Of a DNA stretch of 64,000 nucleotides, positions 63,465-64,000 are shown piece after piece. The translations under genes and the position numbers were made by a program. The DNA is from Rhizobiaceae bacterium (GTDB lineage: Bacteria; Pseudomonadota; Alphaproteobacteria; Rhizobiales; Rhizobiaceae). Every line of letters begins with the position of its first letter. The stretch's first letter is position 1. The notes under the pieces are model-generated. The model ran no database searches. It was not told the DNA's origin and was given only the letters and a program-made list of their open reading frames with translations. The stretch is taken from the NCBI GenBank assembly GCA_023953775.1, contig JAMLJD010000011.1, positions 1-64,000 of the forward strand, given 5' to 3'.

Positions 63465-64000
63465 TCACTCCGCCGGTGTACGCGTCGCGGCATGGCCGCG
63501 ATTGCGCTCGCGGACCACCTGGAAGCCCGGCCGCCACAGATAGCGCACCGGAACGCTGAGCATGTGGACCAGGCGGGTGAACGGGAACAGGAGCAGGATG
63601 GTGAGGCCCAGCGTCAGGTGGAGCTTGAAGACGATCGCGGCATCGGCCACGTAGTCCGAGGCATCGGGATTGAACGTGAAGATGCCCTGCGCCCAGCTCA
63701 TGAACTTGACCATCTCGTGCCCGTCGAGATGCTGCAGCGAGACCGGGATCGTCGCGAGGCCGAGAAGGAGCTGCAGCCACAGCAGGATGATGATCAGCGT
63801 ATCCGTGGTGCTGGAGGATGCCCTGACGCGCGCATCGAACAGCCGGCGATGGACCAGCAGCGTCGCGCCGACGATCGCCATGATCCCGGCGACGCCGCCG
63901 GCCACGATCGCCAGCAGCTGCTTCGCGCCATGGCTGATGCCCAGCATGTCGAAGATGGCGATCGGCGTCAGGAGCCCGATCAGATGGCCGAAGAAGATTA
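63465..64000 (-). CDS. narI: Respiratory nitrate reductase gamma subunit (NarI), 3' part only
   Basis: The 178 residues in the window are the C-terminal part of the di-heme cytochrome b subunit that passes electrons from quinol to the NarGH nitrate reductase. The sequence FFGHLIGLLTPIAIFDMLGI contains one of the N-terminal heme histidines; later histidines in LGLATIPVSLQHLDGHEM and VFKLHLTLGLTILLLFPFTR, near LVHMLSVPV, complete the b-heme ligands. The membrane helices are in order. The window edge cuts off the first helix; narG, narH and narJ should lie beyond 64000. Confidence 0.93.
   Translation of the reverse strand, partial: IFFGHLIGLLTPIAIFDMLGISHGAKQLLAIVAGGVAGIMAIVGATLLVHRRLFDARVRASSSTTDTLIIILLWLQLLLGLATIPVSLQHLDGHEMVKFMSWAQGIFTFNPDASDYVADAAIVFKLHLTLGLTILLLFPFTRLVHMLSVPVRYLWRPGFQVVRERNRGHAATRTPAE

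Overview
The window is high-GC chromosomal or island DNA from an alphaproteobacterium, most likely a Rhizobiales soil bacterium near Mesorhizobium/Aminobacter. This rests on the gene families seen (a Ros/MucR-type regulator, RibH2-type lumazine synthase, Usg-like protein, DUF1488 and DUF2783 proteins, ArdC-like antirestriction protein) and on operon style. No rRNA or tRNA gene and no CRISPR array was found.

Bases 1-15500 are accessory DNA. They hold a complete IS3-family element with a 4-bp target duplication; an AraC regulator; a secreted four-repeat protein; a MucR-type regulator; a parDE toxin-antitoxin pair with a visible operator; an ArdC-like gene; an AT-rich gap; a run of overlapping small rhizobial ORFs ending in remnants of a transglutaminase-like gene and a second ardC; a groES-groEL operon whose CIRCE site lies midway to a divergent gene; a MobC/relaxase pair; and a scrap heap of RHS (YD-repeat) toxin fragments with two low-GC or orphan genes in the immunity position, ended by an IS insertion.

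Bases 15500-26600 are catabolic: nitronate monooxygenase, LysR, a mandelate-racemase-family enzyme and TetR; an FMN riboswitch controlling ribH2 and a frameshifted methyltransferase; then a metallo-beta-lactamase-fold hydrolase, FAD monooxygenase, DUF2783 protein and 3-oxoacid CoA-transferase, followed by OsmC and a membrane acyltransferase.

Bases 29100-37576 form a polyamine/guanidino-compound module: a LysR regulator and an aminotransferase face an operon of ureohydrolase, spermidine/putrescine-type ABC transporter, nitrilase-family amidase and RidA. Bases 37580-45702 (all minus strand) hold the most unusual set: a dTMP-kinase-like protein, an amidohydrolase, a nucleotidyltransferase-like protein, a glycosyltransferase with chitin-synthase hallmark motifs, and a three-gene ABC-2 exporter.

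Bases 45858-60551 encode a hydantoin/oxoproline-type catabolic cluster (two HyuB, one HyuA, a racemase, M24 peptidase, oxidoreductase, GAF protein) and a dipeptide-type ABC importer with an XRE-cupin regulator. Three genes here (regulator, binding protein, first permease) carry frameshifts that I can reconstruct at base level, so this importer is either decaying or the assembly is poor here. Bases 60687-64000 are the tail of a nitrate-respiration cluster: moeA, a hemerythrin-like protein, a parvulin isomerase and the 3' part of narI.
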